Below, piece after piece: positions 7,380 through 15,176 of a stretch of DNA of 19,203 nt. Positions within the stretch are counted from its first letter, which is position 1; every line of letters begins with the position of its first letter. Source of the DNA: Chloroflexia bacterium (GTDB lineage: Bacteria > Chloroflexota > Chloroflexia > Thermomicrobiales > UBA6265); the NCBI GenBank assembly GCA_013698285.1, contig JACCVE010000329.1, positions 1 to 19,203 of the forward strand, read 5' to 3'. The notes beneath the pieces are model-generated. The model did not search any database and was not told the origin of the DNA. It worked only from the letters and a program-made list of their open reading frames with translations. The translations under genes were made by a program, and so were the position numbers.

Positions 7380-8558
7380 TCAAGACGCGCCGACCGCCTC
7401 AGCCAACGTGGCCCGCTTGGCCTCGACCCCGCTCAATAGGGCATCGAACGACCGCGAAAACGTCGCGATCCCCTCGTCCTCCAACTGGGCCGTCACCGCG
7501 ACGAGGTCGACCCCGACTTCCTCCAACCCGACGAGCACCGAGCGGGCCTCGTCCAGGCCCTGGTCCACTGTCCGGGCTACCTTGCCATGGTCGGCGAAGG
7601 CTTCCAGCGTCTTGCCGGGCATGGTATTGACGGTGTGCGGCCCGATCAATTCCTCGACGTAGAGGGTGTCCCGGTAGGCCGGGTTCTTGACCCCGGTGCT
7701 GGCCCAGAGCGGGCGCTGCGGGTGAGCGCCCGCCTTCGTCAGGGCGGCGAACCGGGGCCCCTCGAAGATCTCCTGAAACGAGGCGTAGGCCATCTTGGCA
7801 TTCGCGACGGCGGCCTTGCCCATCAGGGCCGTGATCTTGTCCTTGGCGGCCTGGCTCGTGGCCGCCGCCAGCTTCTCGTCCAACTGCTTGTCGACCAGCG
7901 TGTCGACCCGGCTGACGAAGAACGAGGCGACCGAGGCGATCTTGGTCACGGGCTGACCCGCCTCGTGGCGAGCCCGGAGGGCATCGACGTAGGCGAGGGC
8001 CACCCGCTCGTAGTTCTCGATCGAGAACAGCAACGTCACGTTGACGTTCAGCCCATCGATGAGCGCTTGGCGAACGGCGGGGACGCCCTCGGCGGTGCCC
8101 GGGATCTTGACCATCAGGTTCGGGCGGTCAACCGATGCCCACAGGCGCCGGGCCTCCGTCAGCGTGCCCTCGCCGTCACGGGCGAACACGGGCGAGACCT
8201 CGATCGAGACGTAGCCATCGGCGCCGTTCGACTCGTCGTAGAGGGGGCGGAACACGTCGCAGGCGTCCCGGATGTCCTCGACCTCGACGGCCTCGAAGAT
8301 ATCCCCGGCCGACTTGCCCGCCTTGAGCAGCGCCATCACCGCGTCATCGTAGGCGTCGCCGGCGGCGATCGCCTTCTCGAAGATGGTCGGGTTCGAGGTC
8401 ACGCCGCGGATGCCGACCTCATCGACCTGTCGTTGTAGCTCGCCTGAGGTAAGCATGGTCCGGCTGATGTCATCGAGCCAGACGCTCTGGCCATGGTCGT
8501 GGAGGACGTGGATGGGACTCTGGTTGCCGGTGCCGGTCGGTGGAACGGGTGAGATCAT
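7380..8558 (-). CDS. tal: Transaldolase (long bacterial form)
   Basis: This enzyme transfers a three-carbon unit between sugar phosphates through a Schiff base, linking the pathway back to glycolysis. The 392-residue product shows WLDDISRTML (27-36), GVTSNPTIFEKAI (52-64) and NLMVKIPGT (147-155), where Lys151 is the expected Schiff-base lysine. The length and the WLDDISR opening fit the long transaldolase type found in actinobacteria and some other phyla. It is not fused to glucose-6-phosphate isomerase, as happens in some relatives. The ATG at 8558 has AGGAG seven bases upstream. It lies 59 bases after tkt and 55 before gnd, so co-transcription is very likely. Confidence 0.96.
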   Translation of the reverse strand: MISPVPPTGTGNQSPIHVLHDHGQSVWLDDISRTMLTSGELQRQVDEVGIRGVTSNPTIFEKAIAAGDAYDDAVMALLKAGKSAGDIFEAVEVEDIRDACDVFRPLYDESNGADGYVSIEVSPVFARDGEGTLTEARRLWASVDRPNLMVKIPGTAEGVPAVRQALIDGLNVNVTLLFSIENYERVALAYVDALRARHEAGQPVTKIASVASFFVSRVDTLVDKQLDEKLAAATSQAAKDKITALMGKAAVANAKMAYASFQEIFEGPRFAALTKAGAHPQRPLWASTGVKNPAYRDTLYVEELIGPHTVNTMPGKTLEAFADHGKVARTVDQGLDEARSVLVGLEEVGVDLVAVTAQLEDEGIATFSRSFDALLSGVEAKRATLAEAVGAS

Positions 8559-8617
8559 CGTTCGACTCCTGTCCTTATCAACGGTCAGATGGATGGCGGT
8601 GGGGCGAGCGGCGCGTG

Positions 8618-10753
8618 TCAGGAATGCCCTTCGGACCCGGTCGCCTCTTCGCCGGCGGTGTCCCCACCGTCGCGCGGTGGCTCGACCTGGTCGGCCAGGT
8701 CATCGCGGCCGAGGAGGCGCAGCGCCTCGGCTGCGACGTGTTCCTTCGAGAAACCGTAGTGGGCGAGCACCTCACTGCCCGGACCGGAGGCACCGTAGGT
8801 GTCGATGCCGACCGAGCCGCCCCGGCTCCCGGTGTAGCGGCACCAGCCGAGCGTGATCCCGGCCTCGACGGAGAGGCGGGGCGTCGTTTCTTCTCCGAGG
8901 ACTTCCCTTCGATAACCGGCGCTCTGGGCCTCGAACAGTTCCCAGCTCGGCAGGCTGACGACGCGGGCCCTGAATCCGTGTTCCGCGAGCGTGTCCCGGG
9001 CCATCAGGCACAACTCCACCTCCGACCCCGCGCCGATCAGGACGATGTCTGGCGGCCCCTCGACATCGGCCAGGACGTAGCCACCGTGGTGAAGGGACCC
9101 CTTTGCCCGGGACCGGTCCAGCACCGTCAAGTCCTGACGCGACAGGATCAGGGTGGTCGGGCCCGGATTGGCGAGGGCGGCCCGCCAGGCGTCGACCGTC
9201 TCGTTCGGGTCACCGGGCCGGATCAGGGTCAGGTTCGGGATGGCCCGGAGGGACATGACGTGCTCGACCGCCTCGTGGGTCGGACCGTCTTCGCCGACGG
9301 CGATGCTGTCGTGGGTGAAGACGAAGATCACCTTCAGCTTGCTGAGCGCGGCCAGCCGGATCGCGGGCCGCATGTAGTCGGAGAAGGGGAGGAATGTGGC
9401 TGAGAAGGGGATCACCCCGCCGTGGGCGGCCATCCCGTTGACGGCACTCCCCATCCCGTGCTCGCGGACCCCGAAGTGAACGTTTCGGCCGGCGTAGCTC
9501 CAGCCGCCGCCGGTCGTACCCTGCTGCGCGGCGGCGTCGCCGCCGGGGTGCTGGAAGTCACCGGCCCCCTTCATCGCGGTGTTGGTCGAGGTATTGAGGT
9601 CGGCCGAGCCGCCGATGAAGAAGGGGATCTTGGGGGCGAAGGCGGTGATCGCCTCGCCGGACGCCTTACGGGAGGCGACCGCCTTGTCCCCGACCTGGTA
9701 GTCCGGCAGGTCCGCGTCCCACCCTGCAGGTAGGTGCCCGTCGAGCGCGGCCGTGAAGGCGGCAGCGAGGTCGGGGTGCGCTTCGGCGTAGGCATCGAAC
9801 CGCATCCGCCAGGCGGCCTGGGCCTCGGCGCCCCGGTCGAGCGCTTCGCGGAACTTCGCCGCCGCCTCGTCCGGGACGTGGAAGGCGGGCTCGGATGGCC
9901 AGCCCAGGGTGGCCTTGGTGGCGGCAACCCCCTCCGGGCCGAGCGGGCTGCCGTGGACACCGAAGGTATCGGCCTTCGGAGAGCCGAACCCGATCGTGGT
10001 CCGGGCCAGGATCAGGGACGGTCGATCGGTCTCCGCCCGGGCCTCGCCCAGGCCGGCGCGGACTGCCTCCGGGTCCATCCCATCGACCGCGATCGTGTGC
10101 CAGCCCATCGCGTCGAACCGGGCCCCGACATCCTCGGAGAACGAGAGCCCCGTGCTCCCGGCCAGCGTGATGTGGTTCTGGTCGTAGAGGTAGATCAGTT
10201 TGCCGAGCTTGAGGTGACCGGCGATCGCGGCGGCCTCGAAGGCCACGCCCTCCATCAGGTCGCCGTCGGAGACGATGCCGTAGGTGTGATGATCGACGAT
10301 CTCGTGCCCGGGCCGGTTGTAGGTGGCCGCCAGGAACGCCTCGGCCATCGCCAAGCCGACCCCGTTGCCGAACCCCTGCCCGAGGGGGCCGGTCGTCACC
10401 TCGACCCCGGCGGTGTGGTTCCGCTCCGGGTGCCCCGGGGTCTGGGAACCGAGTTGACGGAACCGCTTCAGTTCGTCCAGGCTGAGGTCGTAGCCGGTCA
10501 GGTGGAGCAGGGAATAGAGCAGCATCGAACCATGACCCGCCGAGAGGACGAAGCGGTCCCGGTCCGGCCAGTGCGGGTCGCGCGGGTTGTGCTTGAGGAA
10601 CTCGGTCCACAAGACGTAGGCCATCGGTGCCGCCCCGAGCGGCATGCCCGGGTGGCCGGAGTTGGCCGCTTGGACCGCGTCGATCGACAGGGTCCGGATC
10701 GTGTTGATCGCCAGGGTCTCGATGTCCTGGGTCGGCGGGGAGGCAACGGCCAC
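8618..10753 (-). CDS. tkt: Transketolase
   Basis: A thiamine-diphosphate enzyme that moves two-carbon units between sugar phosphates. The 711-residue product has the transketolase layout: NSGHPGMPLGAAPMAY near 31-46, GPLGQGFGNGVGLAMAE near 122-138, and the thiamine-diphosphate motif from GDLMEG at 164 to DQN at 191-193. A pyrimidine-binding domain with HDSIAVGEDGPTHEAVE follows, then a C-terminal domain. The last 30 residues are an acidic, Gly/Glu-rich tail. The start is a GTG at 10753 with AGGAGG seven bases upstream; the frame is open for another 200 bases, but that part is not family-like. It is the first gene of the pathway block, so the promoter should lie in 10754-10996. Confidence 0.96.
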   Translation of the reverse strand: MAVASPPTQDIETLAINTIRTLSIDAVQAANSGHPGMPLGAAPMAYVLWTEFLKHNPRDPHWPDRDRFVLSAGHGSMLLYSLLHLTGYDLSLDELKRFRQLGSQTPGHPERNHTAGVEVTTGPLGQGFGNGVGLAMAEAFLAATYNRPGHEIVDHHTYGIVSDGDLMEGVAFEAAAIAGHLKLGKLIYLYDQNHITLAGSTGLSFSEDVGARFDAMGWHTIAVDGMDPEAVRAGLGEARAETDRPSLILARTTIGFGSPKADTFGVHGSPLGPEGVAATKATLGWPSEPAFHVPDEAAAKFREALDRGAEAQAAWRMRFDAYAEAHPDLAAAFTAALDGHLPAGWDADLPDYQVGDKAVASRKASGEAITAFAPKIPFFIGGSADLNTSTNTAMKGAGDFQHPGGDAAAQQGTTGGGWSYAGRNVHFGVREHGMGSAVNGMAAHGGVIPFSATFLPFSDYMRPAIRLAALSKLKVIFVFTHDSIAVGEDGPTHEAVEHVMSLRAIPNLTLIRPGDPNETVDAWRAALANPGPTTLILSRQDLTVLDRSRAKGSLHHGGYVLADVEGPPDIVLIGAGSEVELCLMARDTLAEHGFRARVVSLPSWELFEAQSAGYRREVLGEETTPRLSVEAGITLGWCRYTGSRGGSVGIDTYGASGPGSEVLAHYGFSKEHVAAEALRLLGRDDLADQVEPPRDGGDTAGEEATGSEGHS

Positions 10754-10760
10754 GGATGAT

Positions 10761-10766
10761 CCTCCT
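10761..10766 (-). promoter_or_regulatory. Ribosome binding site deciding the tkt start
   Basis: A perfect AGGAGG on the minus strand, seven bases before a GTG at 10753. It fixes the start well inside a longer open frame. Confidence 0.75.
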
Positions 10767-10894
10767 GGTAGGGGCTGTAAAAGCGTGTGGTGAGGGGCGC
10801 GGGATGGGGAGCGCCCGGAACGTTCGGGATGGCGACGGACGACGATCACCGAGGGCACGTGGCGACACGCCGTAGTCCCGCTCTGGTGCCCGAC

Positions 10895-10906
10895 GCCGCA
10901 TGCGGC
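10895..10906. other. 12-base perfect palindrome upstream of tkt
   Basis: GCCGCATGCGGC is a perfect palindrome about 140 bases upstream of the tkt start, in the 243-base spacer between the permease gene and tkt. It could be an operator for the pathway block or a weak terminator for the permease gene. There is no T-run, and short GC palindromes are not rare here. I see no convincing promoter boxes in this spacer. Confidence 0.25.
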
Positions 10907-10996
10907 TTGCCATGGGGACGGCGACGTCAGCGAAGTATCCCATCGCCTTGCCAAGCTGACGAGAAATGGCTTGATCGGCTTCGAGCGACGAAGGTC

Positions 10997-12346
10997 TCAG
11001 CTCACCGGGAGTTCGCCCGCCAAGGCGGAACCGGTCGAGGCGTTGGCCGGTGTCGTCTCTCGATCCCGATCTTCCGGTCCCCAGTCGCGGGGCCCGTCAT
11101 CGACCGGGCGGATGATGAACCAGGCGATCACGACCAGGCCGAGCAGGCTGAGGACCGCGGCCGGACGGCCGAGACCGAGGCCATCGACGATCAGGGTCCA
11201 TAGCAGTGGCCCGATGATCGCCGCGAACCGGCCGACCATGGCATAGAGGCCATAGAACTGACCCAGGTAGCGGGGTGGGCTGAGACGCAGCATGAACGGC
11301 CGGTCGGCCGCCCAGGTCCCCCCGAGCGCGATCCCGGCCAGCGGTGCCACCGGCCAGAAGGCCGCCTTCGGCAGGTCGAGGTAGGCGATCGCGGCGGTCG
11401 CCCCCATCACCACGGCCCACAGCCAGAGGACGTACGAGAGCGTTCGCTTCGGGCCGATCCAGTCGACGACCCGGCCCCAGAGGATCCCGCCCGGGATCGC
11501 GCCGATGATCCCCGCCGCCAGGACGGCCTGGACCTCGGCATCACTGAATCCGATTTCCCTCGTCGCGTAGATGCCCAACGTGGCGATCAAGGTGTTGGCG
11601 GCGTCGGCGTAGAAGATCCGCCCGACGAGGAAGCGTGGCAGTCCCCGGTAGCGCCGGACCCGGCTGGCGGTTCCGCGCAATTCCTCCCAAGCGGTGACGA
11701 ACGTCTCCCGGCCGAAGCCGCGTTCGACCGGACGGCGGCGTTCCCGGACGAAGGCGAAGCAGGGGAGGGCGAAGAGGAAGAAGGCCAACGCGGTCAGGCG
11801 GAACACGGCTGGCTTGGTGCCGTCGAGCAGCTCTAGGGTCACGAGCCCGATCCCGAGTCCGACCAGCGAGCCGGCATACCCCACGCCGACCCCGATCCCT
11901 CCGATCCGGCCCCGGTTCGCCTCGTCGCTGACGCTCGGCAACAAGGCGTCATAGAAGATGAGGCCCGCCTGGAAGGCGACGTTGGCCACGACGAACAGGA
12001 CCAGCGAGACGGCCAGGCCCCCCAGACCGAGCAGGGCGGTGAAGACGCAGCAGACCACGGTCGAGACGACCAGGAACGGCATCCGTCTCGGCACCTGGTC
12101 CGACAGCGCTCCGAGGAATGGGGCGGACAGGAAGATGATCGCCATCGAGAAGCTGTTCGTCAGCAGGTAGTCGCCATCGCGACCACCCATGTCATCGACG
12201 ACCCACAGCGCGAAGTAGAGCGACAGGATGTTGAGCGAAAAGATCGTGTTGGCCAGGTCGTACAGGACCCAGCCCACGACGCCACGCCGTGCCGCGCCGC
12301 TCACCGCCCGGGTCACCGGGGCAGCCGGGGTCACCGGGGCCGTCAC
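10997..12346 (-). CDS. MFS permease, UMF1/Atg22-like family
   Basis: A polytopic inner-membrane protein with about 12 hydrophobic segments across 449 residues. The opening GWVLYDLANTIFSLNI is typical of the UMF1 (Atg22-like) branch of the major facilitator superfamily, in which VLYDLANSAF-like sequence begins the first helix. GALSDQVPRRMPFL is the loop motif between helices 2 and 3. The substrate cannot be told from sequence. Several in-frame GTGs (12346, 12334, 12316, 12304) lie before the first helix and none has a clear ribosome binding site. GTG 12346 is taken because a short upstream frame ends there with a GTGA overlap. The C-terminus is a charged cytoplasmic tail. It is co-directional with tkt but 243 bases away, so shared transcription is uncertain. 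Confidence 0.85.
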   Translation of the reverse strand: MTAPVTPAAPVTRAVSGAARRGVVGWVLYDLANTIFSLNILSLYFALWVVDDMGGRDGDYLLTNSFSMAIIFLSAPFLGALSDQVPRRMPFLVVSTVVCCVFTALLGLGGLAVSLVLFVVANVAFQAGLIFYDALLPSVSDEANRGRIGGIGVGVGYAGSLVGLGIGLVTLELLDGTKPAVFRLTALAFFLFALPCFAFVRERRRPVERGFGRETFVTAWEELRGTASRVRRYRGLPRFLVGRIFYADAANTLIATLGIYATREIGFSDAEVQAVLAAGIIGAIPGGILWGRVVDWIGPKRTLSYVLWLWAVVMGATAAIAYLDLPKAAFWPVAPLAGIALGGTWAADRPFMLRLSPPRYLGQFYGLYAMVGRFAAIIGPLLWTLIVDGLGLGRPAAVLSLLGLVVIAWFIIRPVDDGPRDWGPEDRDRETTPANASTGSALAGELPVS

Positions 12347-12417
12347 CGGGCGACCGGGTCCGAGCGGACCGGAACGGCGCCGAGGGAGCTCGGTGCCTGG
12401 TATGCCCGGGGCGCCAT
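12343..12417 (-). CDS. Possible 24-codon upstream reading frame
   Basis: An ATG at 12417 opens a 24-codon frame whose TGA overlaps the proposed GTG start of the permease gene as GTGA. No ribosome binding site precedes it and the peptide resembles nothing known. If translated it would couple to the permease start, but chance is a fair explanation. Confidence 0.2.
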   Translation of the reverse strand: MAPRAYQAPSSLGAVPVRSDPVAR

Positions 12418-12660
12418 GGGGGAGTGATCGCCAGAGAACGAGACGGTCTGTGGCATCGGGATCATGACCTCGCGGCGGACGCTGCCAAGCGGTCCGTGGG
12501 TCCCACACCGATCCTACCGGACTGGCAGCGGCCTGTCCTTCCGAGCGCCGCGGTGGCCGCCCTGACTGCCGCCCGTACCGAAACCTCACCGGCCGACCCT
12601 ATCCGGTCACGGGCCAATGTTGGGGTCGGGATCACCACACCACGAGGTCCGCCGACCCGG
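12347..12660. other. 314-base spacer between BtpA-family gene and permease gene
   Basis: No recognisable gene fills this stretch. It holds the candidate promoter and dyad at 12496-12539 and a possible 24-codon frame at 12343-12417. A TCACCGGG motif occurs near 12659 and again three times at 12313-12350 inside the permease N-terminus. I see no known riboswitch fold and no terminator with a T-run. Confidence 0.4.
12511..12539 (-). promoter_or_regulatory. Candidate promoter for the permease gene
   Basis: On the minus strand AGGACA (12539-12534) and TAGGAT (12516-12511) are separated by 17 bases, each matching four of six positions of the housekeeping consensus. It would give a leader of roughly 150-160 bases before the GTG at 12346. 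An 11-base dyad, GTGGGACCCAC (12496-12506), would fall at the transcription start and could be an operator. This is a by-eye match only. Confidence 0.3.
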
Positions 12661-13461
12661 TCACCGGGAGGCGGCGGTGACGATCTCCCGGACGCGTCGC
12701 TCATCGACCGGGTTGGTCACCACGCCATCCCGCTTGGCGGCCGTACCAACGATCAAGCCGTCGGCGACTGCCAACGACGCCGCCGCGTTGTCGGCCCGGG
12801 CGCCGCTCCCGATGTACAGCGGGGTGCCCGGGACGGCGGCCCGGACCGCCGAGAGATCGTCCATGGCGACCGGGCTGCCCGTCGCCCGGCCGGAGACGAT
12901 GATCGCCCCGGCCAGGCCGCGCTCGACCGCGTCTTCCGCGACGTCGCCGATCGGCCGCGGGGCCAACGAGGCGGCATGCTTGACATCCGCGTCGGCCCAG
13001 ACGGAGATGTCCGCGCCCAGGCGGCGGATCGCGGCCTGGACCTCCTCCGCCCGTCCCTCGATGATGCCCTGGTCGGTCAGCATGGCGCCGGTGTAGACAT
13101 TGGCCCGGATGAAACCGGCCCCGGTTGCGGCCGCGATGCCGACCGCCGCCAACACATCGTTGCGAAGCACGTTGACGCCGACCGGGAGGCCCGTCTCGGC
13201 GATCGTCGCCGCCACCGCGAGGGTCAGTGCGGCGATCGTCTCCGGCCGGACGTGATCCTTGAGGAACGGCACGTCGCCAAAGTTTTCCACCATCAGGGCC
13301 GACACGCCCCCTTCGGCGTAGGCGGCCGCGTCGCGGCGGACCGCGTCGAGGACACCGGGCATCGAGGCGGTGGTCCCACCCCGGGCAGTGCCGGGCAGCG
13401 CGGGGACGTGGACGACGCCGACGACCCGGTAGGCGAACCCGCCGGAGGCAGACAAGCTCAC
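12661..13461 (-). CDS. BtpA/SgcQ-family TIM-barrel protein
   Basis: The 266-residue product matches the BtpA family (COG0434). VVGVVHVPALPG at 13-24 begins the barrel, VENFGDVPF is at 58-66, GVNVLRND at 95-102, and FIRANVYTGAMLTDQG at 117-132, with a Gly-rich IGSGAR and DGLIVGT near the C-terminus as in phosphate-binding TIM barrels. BtpA was named for a role in photosystem I stability in cyanobacteria, but most homologues are in non-photosynthetic bacteria and archaea, and SgcQ lies in a sugar operon, so a metabolic enzyme role is more likely here. The GTG at 13461-13459 overlaps the stop of the small membrane protein as GTGA, arguing for coupled translation and fixing the start. The open frame upstream of it is not family-like. 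Confidence 0.88.
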   Translation of the reverse strand: MSLSASGGFAYRVVGVVHVPALPGTARGGTTASMPGVLDAVRRDAAAYAEGGVSALMVENFGDVPFLKDHVRPETIAALTLAVAATIAETGLPVGVNVLRNDVLAAVGIAAATGAGFIRANVYTGAMLTDQGIIEGRAEEVQAAIRRLGADISVWADADVKHAASLAPRPIGDVAEDAVERGLAGAIIVSGRATGSPVAMDDLSAVRAAVPGTPLYIGSGARADNAAASLAVADGLIVGTAAKRDGVVTNPVDERRVREIVTAASR

Positions 13462-13652
13462 TGGGCGGCGGCCAGCCCGGCGGCGGCGGCCCCGGCGGCG
13501 AAGAGGACCATCAGCACCGCGAACATGGTGAACGCTCCCTTCGACCGGACCGCGTTCGGGTCGCGTCGGATGAACCGTGCGTGGAGCAGCGAGCCGGCGA
13601 AGATCAGGGCGCCGCCCGAGATGCCGAACCAGACCAGCGTCTCGATCGTCAC
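13458..13652 (-). CDS. Small membrane protein with two helices (64 aa)
   Basis: The 64-residue product has two hydrophobic stretches: about 4-24 (LVWFGISGGALIFAGSLLHA) and about 40-62, the latter Ala-rich. A short basic loop, RFIRRDPNAVRSKG, lies between them, so it should be a hairpin in the inner membrane with a basic cytoplasmic loop. I do not recognise the family. The GTG at 13652 has GGGAGG nine bases upstream, and the stop overlaps the BtpA-family start by four bases. The gene is therefore well supported despite its size and probably acts with, or is made in step with, the BtpA-like protein. Confidence 0.75.
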   Translation of the reverse strand: MTIETLVWFGISGGALIFAGSLLHARFIRRDPNAVRSKGAFTMFAVLMVLFAAGAAAAGLAAAQ

Positions 13653-13694
13653 CGGACCGATCCTCCCAGGCCATGGCCAGCCGCCGGTCGGGCG

Positions 13695-14471
13695 TTAGGG
13701 CCGGGCATGGGTGATCGCGAGCACCGTCAGTTCCTCATTCACATCGACCACGCCCTCGACGCCCCGGGCTACGGCCTCCACGTTCTCGGCGTCGTCCAGG
13801 GTCTGGACGGTGCCCCGGATCGTGACCACGCCGTCACGTGTGTCGGCCTGGATCATCAGGTCGGTCGTCAGGGCGTCTTCCCGCAGTTCGCGCAGGACCG
13901 CGGCGCTTAGGTCGTCGTCGGCCGGGACGGTCATGCCGCCGGTGGCCGTCGAGTCGTCCGTCGAGGTCGCGCTGAACCCGCCGATCACTTCCAGTCCCCC
14001 GTCGCCGCCCGGGGCCGGATCGAACCCGACGACCGGGTCGGTCGGCGGCATGTAGGGGATGCCTTCGGCGGCGGAGACCTGGGCGTCGACCGTGCCGATG
14101 TCGTCGGTGAAGTCCGCCTCCAGTTCGACCGTCTCCGGCCCAGTGCCCGCGACATCCCCTTCCAGCCCCTCATAGGCGGTGGTGTCTGGGTCCTGGTAGG
14201 CGAAGTTCCCCGATTCCTCGCGGGGGGTGGCCGAGGGACCGGCGATGGAGTCGTCCCCGAAGACCTCGATACTGTCGTCGATCGTCAGCCCGGCGGGACC
14301 GGCCATGGCGGTCGCCACATCGAGGGCCGCCTGGTGGTTCTCCTCCGAATCGACCTCGCCGGCCAGGAAGAGGACATCGCCGTCGATCCGCGTGGCGATC
14401 GACAGGTCCGCCGACTCGAGTGTGCCATCGAGCTGGGCGAGAAATACGGTACGGTCGTCCGGTGTGCTCAT
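13695..14471 (-). CDS. Two-BON-domain protein with acidic linker
   Basis: The 258-residue product has an N-terminal BON-like domain (about 5-72, with IATRIDGDVLFLAGEVDSEE and later LTIDDSIEVFG) and a clear C-terminal BON domain (about 189-252, with DGVVTIRGTVQTLDDAENVEA and VEGVVDVNEELTVL). They are joined by a roughly 110-residue Asp/Glu/Gly/Pro/Thr-rich linker. BON domains bind phospholipids or other ligands and occur in envelope-stress and osmotic proteins, but no signal peptide is visible, so this one seems cytoplasmic. The ATG at 14471 is preferred because GAGGT lies five bases before it; the ATG at 14486 has no such site. It is the first of a co-directional trio with the small membrane protein (42-base gap) and the BtpA-like gene. 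Confidence 0.75.
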   Translation of the reverse strand: MSTPDDRTVFLAQLDGTLESADLSIATRIDGDVLFLAGEVDSEENHQAALDVATAMAGPAGLTIDDSIEVFGDDSIAGPSATPREESGNFAYQDPDTTAYEGLEGDVAGTGPETVELEADFTDDIGTVDAQVSAAEGIPYMPPTDPVVGFDPAPGGDGGLEVIGGFSATSTDDSTATGGMTVPADDDLSAAVLRELREDALTTDLMIQADTRDGVVTIRGTVQTLDDAENVEAVARGVEGVVDVNEELTVLAITHARP

Positions 14472-14628
14472 CGGGTACCTCGTCATCGGTCCGGCGAACG
14501 ATCATCCCGTCGATGGCGTCCCCGGCCCGCGTCCGTCCGGTCGGTGGATCTGGGGTAACCCAAGCAGGAATCGTTCCGCCCGGGCCGCCGCGGGCGCGTG
14601 ATACCCTGTCCGGATACTGAGGGTGGGC

Positions 14629-14634
14629 AAGGAG
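14629..14634 (+). promoter_or_regulatory. Ribosome binding site deciding the MerR-like gene start
   Basis: AAGGAG lies eight bases before the GTG at 14643, supporting that start over the ATG at 14748, which has no such site. Two short GATAC-type sequences at 14600-14618 could be part of the promoter, but no matching -35 box is visible. Confidence 0.6.
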
Positions 14635-14642
14635 CGAGGTGG

Positions 14643-15176
14643 GTGAGCGAACGCCAGGGTGGCCGGCCCGGCCGGCGAGAATGGCTGGAGACCGTGCCGC
14701 CGGACAGCCGCCGGTTGCCGGTCGGGCGGGAGAGCGCGATCCCGGCGATGCCGGACCGATATCGCTACTCGCTCCCCGACCTCGAGCGGGAGACCGGCAT
14801 GCCCGGCCGCCGGATTCGCTACTATATCAGCCAGGGTCTCCTCGCCCCGGCCTACGGGCGGGGGCCGTCCGCCACCTATGACGCCGGTCACCTGCTGCGG
14901 CTGCGGCTGATCGACCACCTGAAGGGCCAGAGGTTCACGCTGCCCAAGATCAAGGACCACCTGGCCGACCTCTCGGACGAGGAGATCACCACCCTCCTCG
15001 GCATCCAGACCCGGCCCGTCGAGGAGACGTGGCGGCGGATCACGGTCCATCCCCGGCTCGAGATCTTTGCCCGGGGCCAGAGCGGAGAGCGGCCAGACCC
15101 GGCCTTCGAGGGCGCGGTCGAGGCGATCGTCACCTATGCCCGATCGGTCCTCGACCGGGTCGGGAACCGGTCGTGA
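14643..15176 (+). CDS. MerR-family transcriptional regulator
   Basis: The 177-residue product carries a MerR-type winged helix (about 42-107). YSLPDLERETGMPGRRIRYY is the helix-turn-helix, GLLAPAYGRGPSATYDAGHL forms the wing, and LRLIDHLKGQRFTLPKIKDHL the following helices. The first 36 residues are Arg/Gly/Pro-rich and not part of the fold. The C-terminal part has no Cys-rich metal site, so it does not look like a classical metal sensor. Its ligand is unknown. It is divergent from the BON gene (171-base spacer) and overlaps the next gene by four bases, so it may control its own group or the divergent trio. An internal ATG at 14748 is a possible alternative start. Confidence 0.85.
   Translation: MSERQGGRPGRREWLETVPPDSRRLPVGRESAIPAMPDRYRYSLPDLERETGMPGRRIRYYISQGLLAPAYGRGPSATYDAGHLLRLRLIDHLKGQRFTLPKIKDHLADLSDEEITTLLGIQTRPVEETWRRITVHPRLEIFARGQSGERPDPAFEGAVEAIVTYARSVLDRVGNRS

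Noticed and set aside
7587..8438. Long + strand frame of 283 codons opposite tal
   Set aside because: It is the antisense shadow of tal in GC-rich DNA, with no homology that I recognise and a Gly/Arg/Asp-heavy make-up.
9666..10943. Minus-strand frame of 425 codons overlapping tkt
   Set aside because: It is an alternate frame of tkt, extremely Arg/Pro/Gly-rich with no domain; tkt has full family motifs.
10907..10980. GATACT and TTGGCA on the minus strand as a tkt promoter
   Set aside because: The two boxes are only nine bases apart, far from the 16-18 needed, and no better -35 box is found.
12313..12666. Repeated TCACCGGG motifs, considered as a repeat array or operator set
   Set aside because: Three of the copies encode the Val-Thr-Pro-rich permease N-terminus, the spacing is irregular, and the motif is short for such GC-rich DNA.
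12289..13698. + strand frame of 469 codons opposite the BtpA-like gene
   Set aside because: It runs antisense across three well-supported genes and a spacer and has the low-complexity make-up of a shadow frame.
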